Part shown: positions 16,043-23,321 of the stretch, in pieces
Layout of the letters: each line of letters begins with the position of its first letter
Position numbering within the stretch: the first letter of the stretch is position 1
The notes under the pieces: model-generated
What the model was told of the DNA's origin: nothing
What the model saw: the letters and a program-made list of their open reading frames with translations, nothing else
Database searches by the model: none
NCBI GenBank assembly: GCA_022826825.1
Contig: JAJDUD010000003.1
Coordinates: 55,216-119,215 of the forward strand
Source of the DNA: Acidobacteriota bacterium
GTDB lineage: Bacteria > Acidobacteriota > Vicinamibacteria > Marinacidobacterales > Marinacidobacteraceae
DNA length: 64,000 nt
Direction: 5' to 3'
Made by a program: the position numbers and the translations under genes

Positions 16043-16270
16043 CTAGGCGGCGTTTTTCGAGGGGGTGTGTGTTGAGTCCTTGTGGGGAGAATCGAGAAGG
16101 TCGGCTAAGAGGCTGGGATCGTCGGGAGCGCCGCGGAGCCCGAGCGCGTCAACGAGTTCAGGAGGGACGATGATCGGGAGGTCGTAGGTGGCAATCGCGC
16201 GGTGGTAGTCGTCGATCGTGTCGATGAGGACTACCGGTCCGTCAACGTCGGTGGTTTCGCGGATTGCCAT
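16043..16270 (-). CDS. Acidic small protein, copy 1 (ArdC-associated)
   Basis: A 75-aa acidic protein. It aligns with those at 17128 and 42963: start MxIRE, then VDT.EDY/EEF, DLPI.xP..xVDA.G. All three lie directly upstream of an ArdC or ArdC-like gene. The charge suggests DNA mimicry or an ArdC partner, which is inference. It diverges from the gene at 16336. Confidence 0.65.
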   Translation of the reverse strand: MAIRETTDVDGPVVLIDTIDDYHRAIATYDLPIIVPPELVDALGLRGAPDDPSLLADLLDSPHKDSTHTPSKNAA

Positions 16271-16323
16271 GAGGCGTGCTCGTCAGGATGAGGATAGCGA
16301 ATCTATCCGAAGCCGCCAGGGGG

Positions 16324-16329
16324 TAGGAT
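16324..16329 (+). promoter_or_regulatory. -10 box (TAGGAT)
   Basis: TAGGAT lies 6 nt before the ATG at 16336, leaderless geometry. Confidence 0.45.
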
Positions 16330-16335
16330 GAAGGA

Positions 16336-16701
16336 ATGGAAGCGGCCGAGATAGCGGAAGCCGCGAAGGGGATTTGCGGGTGTGCAGTCGCCGGCTGGGA
16401 AACGCCGGCGCCGGGCGATCGGGGTATCCGGTGCGCAGAGTGCGGCTGGGTGACTACCTGGGAGTGGTTGGAGCGGTATCCGAGAGGGGCGAGTGCCATC
16501 TTTTCGGCGCAGAGGCGGCACGACCCGGCCGGGTTCGAAGAGTGGATGGCAGCTGCAGGAATCGCTCGTGCGGAAGTGTTGACCGCGCGGCGAGAGGGCC
16601 GCGCGCCCAAGCGCCGGCGGGTTAGCCGCCGAGAGCGCCGAGGAGCGCGGGAAGTAGCACGAGAGGCGATCGCCACGGCTGTGAAACGGTTGCCGAGGTA
16701 G
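16336..16701 (+). CDS. Small cysteine-containing protein of unknown function
   Basis: A 121-aa protein. The N-terminal half has three cysteines and a tryptophan cluster (CGCAVAGWE, CAECGWVTTWEWLERYP) suggesting a zinc knuckle; the C-terminal half is strongly basic (KRRRVSRRERRGAREVA), suggesting nucleic-acid binding. Single gene, plus strand, inside a minus-strand region. Confidence 0.55.
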   Translation: MEAAEIAEAAKGICGCAVAGWETPAPGDRGIRCAECGWVTTWEWLERYPRGASAIFSAQRRHDPAGFEEWMAAAGIARAEVLTARREGRAPKRRRVSRRERRGAREVAREAIATAVKRLPR

Positions 16702-16865
16702 GTCTCAGCGCGCGGGGCTGCGCGCGTTGTGGGCTGGTGAGGGCTGAAAGCTCGAGCCGGAGGCGGCCTGGGGCGAAAAATTGGCCCGTGGAGGCGGCGG
16801 AGAGCGCGAGGAGAGCCGCTAGAGGGGAACGCGACCTGTAGAGCCTGTGAAACCAGAAGCACTGT

Positions 16866-16886
16866 ACGGGCCTCCTGGAGGCCCGT
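16866..16886 (+). terminator. Hairpin terminator candidate
   Basis: ACGGGCCTC and GAGGCCCGT form a perfect 9-bp stem with a CTG loop, followed by TTGCGTCTCTT. It lies 165 bp after the gene at 16336. The T-run is weak. Confidence 0.45.
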
Positions 16887-16922
16887 TTGCGTCTCTTGGC
16901 GGAAGGGTTGGCAGACGGGGCC

Positions 16923-16978
16923 TGTCAAGCGACATCTAAAACTGGGCCGCTTGGCGACATCTAGAACTGGGCCACCCC
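16923..16978. mobile_element. Solo IS21-type terminal repeat
   Basis: TGTCAA is followed by two near-identical repeats, GCGACATCTAAAACTGGGCC at 16929 and GCGACATCTAGAACTGGGCC at 16954, a 25-bp period. Multiple internal repeats of this kind next to a TG terminus are typical of IS21-family ends. No istA/istB genes or second end are present, so this is a remnant. It abuts the truncated pseudogene at 16979. Confidence 0.5.
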
Positions 16979-17112
16979 CCCGGGTTGAGGGAGAGGAGGA
17001 GAGATGACTGGGCGGATGATCTGCCCTGGCGGAAAGGCCGTTGCCAAGGGGCGTCCTCGCGTCGGAACTGCTGGATGAGGAGGGCGAAAGCTGGCCCGAA
17101 GGCGTCGGCCAC
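16979..17112 (-). pseudogene. Frameshifted, truncated ArdC N-terminal-like gene
   Basis: From a GTG at 17112 one frame reads FALLIQQFRREDAPWQRPF and the next frame continues PPGQIIRPVIS; together they match the 78-aa protein at 15800 (TWQRPFPPGRTIRPVS). A frameshift and the IS21-like end remove the rest. It sits 15 bp after the acidic 72-aa gene, repeating the acidic protein-ArdC arrangement. Confidence 0.55.
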
Positions 17113-17127
17113 CAAGGGGGGTCGGGA

Positions 17128-17346
17128 TTAGGAGGGGTTCTTGTTGCGGCACTCTGTGGCCGGCGGGTCCAGGAGGGCGGCGACGACGTTGGGACCGTCC
17201 GGCTTGGGCGGGAAGCCGAGTTCGTCGGCGAGGGCCTCCGGGACAATGATCGGGAGGTCATAGGTCGCGATAGCGAGCTCGTAGTCCTCGATGGTGTCAA
17301 CGAGGATGACGGGGCCCTCGGCGTCGGTGGATTCACGGATGGTCAT
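17128..17346 (-). CDS. Acidic small protein, copy 2 (ArdC-associated)
   Basis: A 72-aa acidic protein, close paralogue of the one at 16043 (shared core YDLPIIVPE and VDTIEDY). It precedes a broken ArdC-like fragment. An ATACCGTAT array lies 35-95 bp upstream of its ATG. Confidence 0.65.
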   Translation of the reverse strand: MTIRESTDAEGPVILVDTIEDYELAIATYDLPIIVPEALADELGFPPKPDGPNVVAALLDPPATECRNKNPS

Positions 17347-17380
17347 TGGGGTGCGGTCGGGAAAGGGACGAGAGCTTGGC

Positions 17381-17440
17381 GGTATGCACGATCAATACCG
17401 TATGACGGCATACCGTATTTACGCATACGGCATGCACGGT
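17381..17440. repeat. ATACCGTAT operator-like array 1
   Basis: ATACCGTAT at 17395 and 17410 (15-bp spacing), followed by ATACGG in inverted orientation at about 17424, flanked by GCACGATC and GCATGCACGG. It matches the array upstream of parA almost base for base. It lies between partner B and the acidic protein gene. Confidence 0.7.
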
Positions 17441-17451
17441 GCAGACGCATG

Positions 17452-18066
17452 CTACGACGGCTCGTCGGGTGACTCGGGGGGTGCGGCGAACATGTGGAGC
17501 CAGTCGATCACCTGCGGCCGGCGGATCCCGGAGAAGTGGATCGCGCGGGCCAGCTCGTAGACGGACAGCCGTTCGCGAGACAGGAGTCTCGTGAGATCCC
17601 AGGGCCGGATACAGCCCAGGACGTGGTAGAGGATGGAACGGTCGCGTGGGGTGGGGGCGGTCGAGCGGAAGATTCGGGCGAGTTCGGAGCCGGTGGGCCG
17701 GTCAGGGTATCCGGCCAGGTGGTCCGCGATGAGAGCGTCGAGCACCGGATGATCTTTGGGAATCCCGCCGGGTGGCGCCGTACGGGCCCCCGGATGCGTG
17801 AACCAGGACAGAGGCAGGGGGACCCGCCCGGCTCGGTATTCGGGAGCGCAGTCGAGGTTCGAGAAGGACAGTGGTTTGTCCGGCCCACCGATGAGGGAAC
17901 CGTGTTCCCCGATATGAAAGACACGGGGATCGGAACCGTCGAGGCGGCAGGCGTCAAGCGCGCGACGTTCGTGCCGGGCGATGTGTTCTTCGCGGGTGAG
18001 CGGCCGGTGCAGATCGTCCGGTGGTGGATGGAAGTAGGCGTACCGAAGTTCGGCAATGTCGAGCAC
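17452..18066 (-). CDS. Nucleotidyltransferase partner protein, copy B
   Basis: A 204-aa paralogue of copies A and C with the shared blocks GEHGSLIGGPDKP, HLAGYPDRPTGSELARIFR and RRPQVIDWLHMFA. I use the GTG at 18066, homologous to the first codon of copy A and 2 nt after the transferase stop; an ATG at 18081 would overlap the transferase. Last gene of the ParA operon. Confidence 0.75.
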   Translation of the reverse strand: MLDIAELRYAYFHPPPDDLHRPLTREEHIARHERRALDACRLDGSDPRVFHIGEHGSLIGGPDKPLSFSNLDCAPEYRAGRVPLPLSWFTHPGARTAPPGGIPKDHPVLDALIADHLAGYPDRPTGSELARIFRSTAPTPRDRSILYHVLGCIRPWDLTRLLSRERLSVYELARAIHFSGIRRPQVIDWLHMFAAPPESPDEPS

Positions 18067-18068
18067 GA

Positions 18069-18758
18069 TCAGCGGCCCCAAGTGATGTCGCGGGAGTGTT
18101 GGAATAGCCCGCGAACGACGAAGACGGCGTTTCGCGCGGCGCCGGGCCGCGCGGCTGCAACGACTGGCTGGCGGTGGGTTTCCATCCAGTCGGGGTGGAG
18201 GGAACGGAGTTCGGTGGCGATGTCGCGGAGTTGCCGGTCGGTGAAGCAGGAGCGCGCGGTGGCGAATGCGTCCGGGTCGTAGTGCGTCGAAACCGCAATG
18301 TCGTACAGGTCGCGCGGGACGAAGATGTTGTTTCCGAGGATGCGGCCGCCGATCTTGCGCGCGAGGATCTCGGCGCTGCTTTCGATGCCGACCGCGGTTC
18401 CCCGAACGGTGTCGTTTGAGCGTGGGTTGCCCGTGAAACCGGGAATAGTGTCGACGCTGAGTTCGCCGCCATCCGCGAGGACGATGCGTGCGGCCCCCGG
18501 ACTGACGGACAGGTCGCGGACACCGGTGGCGCGCTCGAGGTCGCGGGCGAACTGAGTGGCGTTGGCGTAGAGCTGAGCGTAGGGTTTCGGCTCGATGAAG
18601 TAGTCAAGGTCCGTCGTGTGGCGGTGGTCCCAACGAGCGGCGAGAGCGGTTCCGCCCCCGAGGCAGAGGTGGTGTTCGCCGCCGAGGTAGGCGGCGAGCG
18701 GTTCGCGGGTGCGCTCTAGGATCTCGGCGGGGCCGGAGGGGAGGACAAGGGCGGCCAT
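18069..18758 (-). CDS. AbiEii-like nucleotidyltransferase, copy B
   Basis: A 229-aa protein with GGGTALAARW and the catalytic DxD in HTTDLDYF, then AEILARKIGGRIL and FVPRDLYDIAVSTHYDP. GGGTGA precedes the ATG by about 6 nt. Closer to copy C than to copy A (shared LGGEHHLCLGGGTALAARW). It follows a small membrane protein by 5 bp and precedes its partner by 2 nt. Confidence 0.85.
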   Translation of the reverse strand: MAALVLPSGPAEILERTREPLAAYLGGEHHLCLGGGTALAARWDHRHTTDLDYFIEPKPYAQLYANATQFARDLERATGVRDLSVSPGAARIVLADGGELSVDTIPGFTGNPRSNDTVRGTAVGIESSAEILARKIGGRILGNNIFVPRDLYDIAVSTHYDPDAFATARSCFTDRQLRDIATELRSLHPDWMETHRQPVVAAARPGAARNAVFVVRGLFQHSRDITWGR

Positions 18759-18763
18759 GTGGA

Positions 18764-19081
18764 TCACCCTGCGACCAGTTGGCCGACCATGACGCCGATC
18801 CAGAAGCCGATGACCAGGCCGAAGGTGAAGCGGAGCACCCAGCGCCGGTAGACGGTGCGGCGATGGCGCCGCAGCTCCTGGCGAAGGTCGGTCGTGGCCT
18901 CCACGATTTCTCGAAGGATGGCGCGGGAGTCCTGGGCGTTTTCGATCAGGAGTTGCCGGATGTGGGTGTCGCCCGGGCGCGGATCCGTGCCGGGGGCTTC
19001 GGGGGTGGCAAGTTCCGGAACGTCCTGAGGAGAATCGTCGTCGGACTCCCGCGCTGGCCGGAGGGCGGAGAGGAAGCGCAT
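18764..19081 (-). CDS. Single-pass membrane protein between the two toxin-like pairs
   Basis: A 105-aa protein: a disordered acidic N terminus (residues 10-40), a charged helix (NAQDSRAILREIVEATTDL) and a C-terminal transmembrane segment with glycine zipper features (FGLVIGFWIGVMVGQLVAG). It is embedded in the ParA operon, 6 bp after partner C. Function unknown; its topology resembles the DUF1640-like proteins next to copy A, so each transferase pair has a small membrane protein nearby. Confidence 0.65.
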   Translation of the reverse strand: MRFLSALRPARESDDDSPQDVPELATPEAPGTDPRPGDTHIRQLLIENAQDSRAILREIVEATTDLRQELRRHRRTVYRRWVLRFTFGLVIGFWIGVMVGQLVAG

Positions 19082-19087
19082 GGTGGG

Positions 19088-19708
19088 CTACTGCGTTTCT
19101 GCTGTGGGGGCCTGCTCGGGGCGGCGGGCGAACATGTGGAGCCAGTCGATCACTTGGGGTCGGCGGATGCACGAGAGGTGGATCGCGCGTGCGAGTTCGA
19201 AAATGGAGAGCCTTTCGTCAAAGAGCAGGCGGGGCAGATGCCAGGGGTCGATGCAACCCAAGACGTGGTAGAGGATGGAGCGATCCCGCGCGCTGGGATC
19301 GTCGGTGCGGAAGATTCGGGCGAGCTCTTGGGCGGTCGGCCGATCCGGATAGCCCGCCAGGTGCGTCCCGATCAGGAGGGTGAGCAGGGGATGATCGGCC
19401 GGCGGCCGTCCCGCTGGTCGCACGAGCGCTCGAGGGTACGAGAACCACGACAGCGGGAGCGGGGTCCAGGGCGGGGCGTATTCGAGTTTCGCATCGTGGC
19501 TGGCGAATCGGAGGGGCTTGCCCGGGCCGCCGATGAGAGAGCCATGTTCCCCGAGGCCTTCGGCCCGCGGATCTCTGCCGGCAGCAAGGCAACGCCGGAC
19601 CGCGTTGCGCTCCTGGCGCGCGATGTGTTCCTCGCGCGTCGCGGGGCGCAGGTGTTCGTCGGGTGGCGGGTGGAAATAGGCGCGGCGGACTTGTTCGAGG
19701 TCGAGCAT
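19088..19708 (-). CDS. Nucleotidyltransferase partner protein, copy C
   Basis: A 206-aa paralogue with LGEHGSLIGGPGKP, HLAGYPDRPTAQELARIFR, VLGCIDPWHLPRLL and RRPQVIDWLHMFARRPE. The ATG at 19708 lies 4 nt after the transferase TAA and matches the first residues of copy A (MLD). Confidence 0.75.
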   Translation of the reverse strand: MLDLEQVRRAYFHPPPDEHLRPATREEHIARQERNAVRRCLAAGRDPRAEGLGEHGSLIGGPGKPLRFASHDAKLEYAPPWTPLPLSWFSYPRALVRPAGRPPADHPLLTLLIGTHLAGYPDRPTAQELARIFRTDDPSARDRSILYHVLGCIDPWHLPRLLFDERLSIFELARAIHLSCIRRPQVIDWLHMFARRPEQAPTAETQ

Positions 19709-19712
19709 GGGG

Positions 19713-20405
19713 TTATCGCGTCCACCCAAGGGAGCGTGGCGGCTCTAGGATTTCGGCGGCGCGCTGTACGCATTGCTCAGCCGTCAGCGGCCGTGCGGGG
19801 TGAAGGATTTTCTCCGGCTGGTTGGCGAGCCAGTCCCGTGGGAGGGCTCGGAGTTCGTCGCTGATTTGTTCCAGTTCGTCTGGGCGAAAGCGCCGGAGTG
19901 CGCGGTCCAGCGCGAGAGGATCGTAGTGCTTGGCAACCGCCGTGTCGTAGAGGTCGCGGGGGACAAAGATATGGTTGATGAGTATTCGTCCACCGATCTT
20001 CCGGGCCAGGATTTCCTCGGTTTCTTGCAAGGGAACCGCGGAGCCGCGAATGGTGTCGGTCGAGCGGGGGTGCGCCATCCGGGGCAGCGTCGAGGACAGG
20101 CTGATTTCCGCGCCGTCCGCGAGGATGATGGTCGCCGATCCCCGCGAGATGCCGCCGGTGCTGATACCCCCGGCGGCACGCGCGAGGTCACGCTTGAAAG
20201 CGTCGGCATTGTCGTAGAGACGGCTGTAGGGATTGGAATCGACAAAGAAGTCGAGGTCGGTGCTATGGCGGTGGGACCAGCGTGCCGCCAGGGCCGTGCC
20301 GCCCCCGAGGCAGAGGTGGTGTTCGCCGCCAAGGTGTTTCGCGAGGGGTTCGCGAACGCGGGCGAAGAGCGCCGCGTTGTGCGGCGGGAGGTCGAGTTCA
20401 GGCAC
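19713..20405 (-). CDS. AbiEii-like nucleotidyltransferase, copy C
   Basis: A 230-aa protein starting at a GTG (VPELDLPPH), 7 nt after the RHH gene. Motifs GGGTALAARW and DxD in HSTDLDFF are intact, as is HIFVPRDLYDTAVAKHYDP. Third member of the family, in the same operon as parA and copy B. Confidence 0.85.
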   Translation of the reverse strand: MPELDLPPHNAALFARVREPLAKHLGGEHHLCLGGGTALAARWSHRHSTDLDFFVDSNPYSRLYDNADAFKRDLARAAGGISTGGISRGSATIILADGAEISLSSTLPRMAHPRSTDTIRGSAVPLQETEEILARKIGGRILINHIFVPRDLYDTAVAKHYDPLALDRALRRFRPDELEQISDELRALPRDWLANQPEKILHPARPLTAEQCVQRAAEILEPPRSLGWTR

Positions 20406-20412
20406 CAGGTGG

Positions 20413-20763
20413 CTAGGGGGCAGGCGCCGCCCAGCGTGCGCGCCCGGGCTGGTACTTGTTGAGAGTCCCGATGGCCTCGCGCAAAGCGTCCGGTGGGAGC
20501 GCGGCCAGGGCATGGAGTCCGGCGCGGACGAGTTCGCTCTTGCTGGCCTGGAACGAGGCGGCAAGACAGCGCGCCTGGAGATCCCCCAGCAGCGCGTGAT
20601 CGCTGGGCGGGAAGGAAAAGGTGGCGCGGACGGCGTTCGCGTCGCGCCTGGCGGGTGAGCGCCCTCCCATGATGCGGTCCGCGTCGTCGAAACGCCGTTC
20701 GGCCGCGGCCGCTGCATCCGTCAGGGTGCGGCCCAGGTTGTCGACAGGATCTTTTGAGGTCAT
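20413..20763 (-). CDS. Ribbon-helix-helix protein, likely partition/regulatory partner of ParA
   Basis: A 116-aa protein. The central segment ATFSFPPSDHALLGDL followed by ASFQASKSELVRAGLHALA fits a ribbon-helix-helix DNA-binding domain. Its ATG overlaps the ParA stop (ATGA), the arrangement of type Ib partition cassettes where the small RHH protein binds repeats upstream of parA. The ATACCGTAT arrays are the obvious candidate sites (inference). Confidence 0.7.
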   Translation of the reverse strand: MTSKDPVDNLGRTLTDAAAAAERRFDDADRIMGGRSPARRDANAVRATFSFPPSDHALLGDLQARCLAASFQASKSELVRAGLHALAALPPDALREAIGTLNKYQPGRARWAAPAP

Positions 20764-21455
20764 GGAGGCGTGTCCTCCTCGAGAACGTCGAGGATTTCGT
20801 GGGTGAGGCTGAAGACCTCGGCCTGGGCGAGCTGCGCCCGGGGAAGGTCGGCCACGGTCGAACCGGCGGCAGCCGCGTGGCGAAAGGCTTCACGGTCTCC
20901 AACCTGGGTGTTGAGGACCGGAATCCCGTACTCGGGCAGCAGCTCGCGGGTCTTGGCCGCCAGTCGGGTGCCCGGCTTGCGCTGGTTCACTACGATGCGG
21001 GCCCTGAGCTCGGGGTGCACGCGGGCGGCTCCGGCGATGACGTGGCGGATGGTGAGGCCGGCCCAGAGATCGGGGGGCGAGGGAATGACGGGCACGACGG
21101 CGAGATCGGCTATCAGCAGCGCGCTGTGCGAGAGGGGAGAGTCGGCCGAGGGTGGACAGTCCACGATGATGAAGTCGTAGTCGTGGAGGTGGGATCGCAG
21201 TTCGCCGCGGAGGCGGGCGGGGTTCGCGCCGGTGGCGAGGACGCGGGCGGGGAAGGGTTTCGTGTCCGGCGCGGAAGCCGCCCAGCGTGTCGCCGTGCCC
21301 TGTGGATCCGCGTCGGCGACCAGGACGCGATGTCCGCGTCGGGCGAGTTCGCCTGCAAGGCACATGGCCAGAGTGGTCTTGCCGGGTCCGCCTTTCTGAT
21401 TGGCGAGGACGACGATGCGGGCCAGCGCCGTGCCGCGCGGGGTGGAGGTCTTCAC
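20760..21455 (-). CDS. parA: ParA-family partition ATPase of the element
   Basis: A 231-aa ATPase with the deviant Walker A motif KGGPGKTT in VVLANQKGGPGKTTLA, Walker A' DADPQGTA and Walker B FIIVDCPPSADS. There is no N-terminal HTH, as in short type Ib ParA proteins. Start is the GTG at 21455, directly after the operator array. First gene of a seven-gene operon: parA, RHH, transferase C, partner C, membrane protein, transferase B, partner B. Confidence 0.88.
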   Translation of the reverse strand: MKTSTPRGTALARIVVLANQKGGPGKTTLAMCLAGELARRGHRVLVADADPQGTATRWAASAPDTKPFPARVLATGANPARLRGELRSHLHDYDFIIVDCPPSADSPLSHSALLIADLAVVPVIPSPPDLWAGLTIRHVIAGAARVHPELRARIVVNQRKPGTRLAAKTRELLPEYGIPVLNTQVGDREAFRHAAAAGSTVADLPRAQLAQAEVFSLTHEILDVLEEDTPP

Positions 21456-21515
21456 GGTACGCACGATCAATACCGTATGAAAGCATACCGTATGTAAGGC
21501 ATACGGTATGCATGG
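21456..21515. repeat. ATACCGTAT operator/centromere-like array 2 upstream of parA
   Basis: ATACCGTAT at 21470 and 21485 and inverted ATACGGTAT at 21501, spaced 15-16 bp, with CACGATCA in front as in array 1. It lies immediately upstream of the parA start, where RHH-type partition systems keep their centromere and operator. Confidence 0.75.
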
Positions 21516-21552
21516 TGGCAGGCCCGGGAGGACCAGTCGGCCGAAGCAGGCA

Positions 21553-21558
21553 TAGAAT
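21553..21558 (+). promoter_or_regulatory. -10 box (TAGAAT)
   Basis: TAGAAT lies 7 nt before the ATG at 21566. It is divergent from the parA operon. Confidence 0.45.
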
Positions 21559-21565
21559 TGCCTAC

Positions 21566-21823
21566 ATGGCCGAAGCGCTGACGCTTTCGAAAGTGGATCG
21601 ACGGGACCTGGACCGGGTCGAAGCGATGATCCAGGAGCTCGCACGCGACCTGGACGAATGGCACGAGGCGCGCGGCCATGGCGGACAGCGCGAGGAGCCG
21701 CTAGACCTGGGACGGCTCCACCACCGGGCAAGGGAGATGGCGAACGCTCTGGGGAGGATGCGCAGGCGACAGACAAAGCGGCGCGAAGCTCGGGAGCGGC
21801 GCGGTAGCGCCCTCGAGGGCTGA
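21566..21823 (+). CDS. Small helical protein of unknown function
   Basis: An 85-aa protein, almost entirely charged helix (RRDLDRVEAMIQELARDLDE; later RHAREMANAL-like and a basic RRRQTKRREARERR tail). Possibly a small DNA-associated or coiled-coil protein. Start supported by the -10 box geometry. Confidence 0.5.
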   Translation: MAEALTLSKVDRRDLDRVEAMIQELARDLDEWHEARGHGGQREEPLDLGRLHHRAREMANALGRMRRRQTKRREARERRGSALEG

Positions 21824-21857
21824 TCAGCCGCGCAGGGACCGCCGCCCGGACGGGATC

Positions 21858-22502
21858 ATGGACGAGTGGACCGCGGCTTCCGGGGGGATTCGGTACTCCC
21901 TGGAAGGTGGCGGCGCCCGCGTGGCAATCCCGGAGGGCCGGGCGATGGTGGCCGAGGGCGACCGCCTGCTGTATCGCGGAGACGGCGTGGCGTGCTCCCT
22001 GGCGGGGTCAGGGAGCGGCCGGATACGGGGATGGGTGAACCGGATCCAGCGCCGCGCGGGTGGCCTGGTGGGCCGGATGAGCCGCTACGAGGGGCCCGGA
22101 GAGGTTGCATTCGCCGCGGGGGGCCCGGCGGAGGTTCAGGCGGTGGAACTCACAAGGGGAGACAACCTGGTGGTTGCCGCGCCGGCGTTGCTGGCGGCCG
22201 TCTCCACCGTGGAGGTGGACGTGGCGCTGGTCGAGAAGATCCGCGACGGAGGAGAGCGCCGCCCGCTGGTGATGCACCGGCTGACCGGTGAGGGGCTGGT
22301 GCTCCTGGCGGCGTTCGGTGACGCGGTCGATGTAGAGCTGGCAGCGGAGGAAGCGGTGGAGGCAGCCGTGTGGGGAGTTGCGTGGTATGCCGCGACGGGG
22401 GAATACCAGTTGCGAGTGTTGGGCGACCACAACCTGGCGCGGATTACGGGGCCGACGCGACTGGTCTTGCAGACATCGCGGCCTCCGCTGGATGTTCGGT
22501 GA
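21858..22502 (+). CDS. AIM24-family protein
   Basis: A 214-aa protein with the repeating strand pattern of AIM24/DUF124 proteins (GRAMVAEGDRLLYRGDGV, GPGEVAFAAGGPAEVQAVEL, DNLVVAAPALLAA). Function of the family in bacteria is unclear. It is carried as cargo on the element next to parA. Confidence 0.65.
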   Translation: MDEWTAASGGIRYSLEGGGARVAIPEGRAMVAEGDRLLYRGDGVACSLAGSGSGRIRGWVNRIQRRAGGLVGRMSRYEGPGEVAFAAGGPAEVQAVELTRGDNLVVAAPALLAAVSTVEVDVALVEKIRDGGERRPLVMHRLTGEGLVLLAAFGDAVDVELAAEEAVEAAVWGVAWYAATGEYQLRVLGDHNLARITGPTRLVLQTSRPPLDVR

Positions 22503-22556
22503 TCGTCGTCGATTCTGCGGAGGGGGAGGTGGCATAATCGCCACCCATGATCCTTA

Positions 22557-22566
22557 CCCCCCCCCC
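22557..22566 (+). repeat. C10 homopolymer tract upstream of a lipoprotein gene
   Basis: Ten consecutive C. An ATG at 22547, 7 nt after CATAAT inside a GGTGGC/GCCACC inverted repeat, reads MILTPPPKIC then stops. Loss of one C would join that ATG in frame to the lipoprotein at 22593 with no intervening stop. This is the geometry of a phase-variable tract. Confidence 0.5.
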
Positions 22567-22592
22567 GAAAATCTGTTGATAACCGCCATGAG

Positions 22593-23135
22593 TTGAGTCG
22601 CGGGTGGCTGCGAAGCCGGTTGCGCGTATCTGGTTTCAGGGCGTTGCGGATCGTCGTCGGTTCGCTGTGTCTGGCGTTCGCGTGCATATCGGCTGCGTGT
22701 GGAACCATGATGAACGGGACCCGCCAGACGGTTGCGATCCAGAGCACGCCCGCGGGCGCCACGGTCACCGCGACGCCGGCCGGCGCGGCGGCGACGACGC
22801 CGGGCTCGCTGATCCTTGAACGAAAGAACAACTACGTCCTGACGTTCACGGCTGACGGGTACGAGCCCGCGGAAGCCCAGCTCCGGCGCGAGATGAACAC
22901 GCTCATTCTCGTGCTCGACATCCTGGCCGGGATGGTGGGCGTTGTGGTGGATGCGGTGACCGGCGGCTGGTATCAACTGGAGCCGGAGACGGTCTCCGTG
23001 ACCTTGCGCAGCAATGCCGGTCTCGAAGACATCACGGTGCGCCTGAGCGTTCTCGATGCTGAGGAACGGCGGACAGTGGAATTCGAGGCCACGAGGCCGG
23101 GCGTCAGGGTCGCCGTCGAGAAACTGGCGGAATGA
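22593..23135 (+). CDS. PEGA-like lipoprotein
   Basis: A 180-aa protein. A hydrophobic signal (IVVGSLCLAFACISAACG) contains a lipobox ending SAAC. The mature part has a PEGA-like strand (VAIQSTPAGATVTATPAG) and a hydrophobic segment LILVLDILAGMVGVVVDAVTGGWY, as in outer-membrane-associated lipoproteins. The listed TTG start is uncertain; a -1 change in the C10 tract would give a longer N terminus from ATG 22547. Confidence 0.65.
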   Translation: MSRGWLRSRLRVSGFRALRIVVGSLCLAFACISAACGTMMNGTRQTVAIQSTPAGATVTATPAGAAATTPGSLILERKNNYVLTFTADGYEPAEAQLRREMNTLILVLDILAGMVGVVVDAVTGGWYQLEPETVSVTLRSNAGLEDITVRLSVLDAEERRTVEFEATRPGVRVAVEKLAE

Positions 23136-23200
23136 CCGGCCGCGGCCGGTGAAATTCCTGCGCAGTTCGGCTTGCTGCCGAGCCTGAGGCGCGGGAGTTG

Positions 23201-23290
23201 GTGACGCGCGGTGACCTCTACCGTGCGCTGTTGGTTCAGACAGGCGTTCTCATCGCTGCCATGATCGCAATCGTTCGGCTGCTCGGCTGA
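23201..23290 (+). CDS. Possible 29-aa membrane peptide
   Basis: A GTG-initiated frame reading VTRGDLYRALLVQTGVL then a hydrophobic helix (IAAMIAIVRLLG). It resembles the C-terminal end of DUF1640-like proteins, so it may be a remnant rather than a gene. Confidence 0.25.
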   Translation: MTRGDLYRALLVQTGVLIAAMIAIVRLLG

Positions 23291-23299
23291 CGGGGTTCC

Positions 23300-23321
23300 C
23301 ACGCCTGGGTTATTAGGCGTG
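23300..23321. terminator. Bidirectional terminator-like hairpin
   Basis: CACGCCT and AGGCGTG pair around an 8-nt loop (GGGTTATT). It lies between convergent genes and overlaps the stop of the gene at 23313. Confidence 0.5.
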
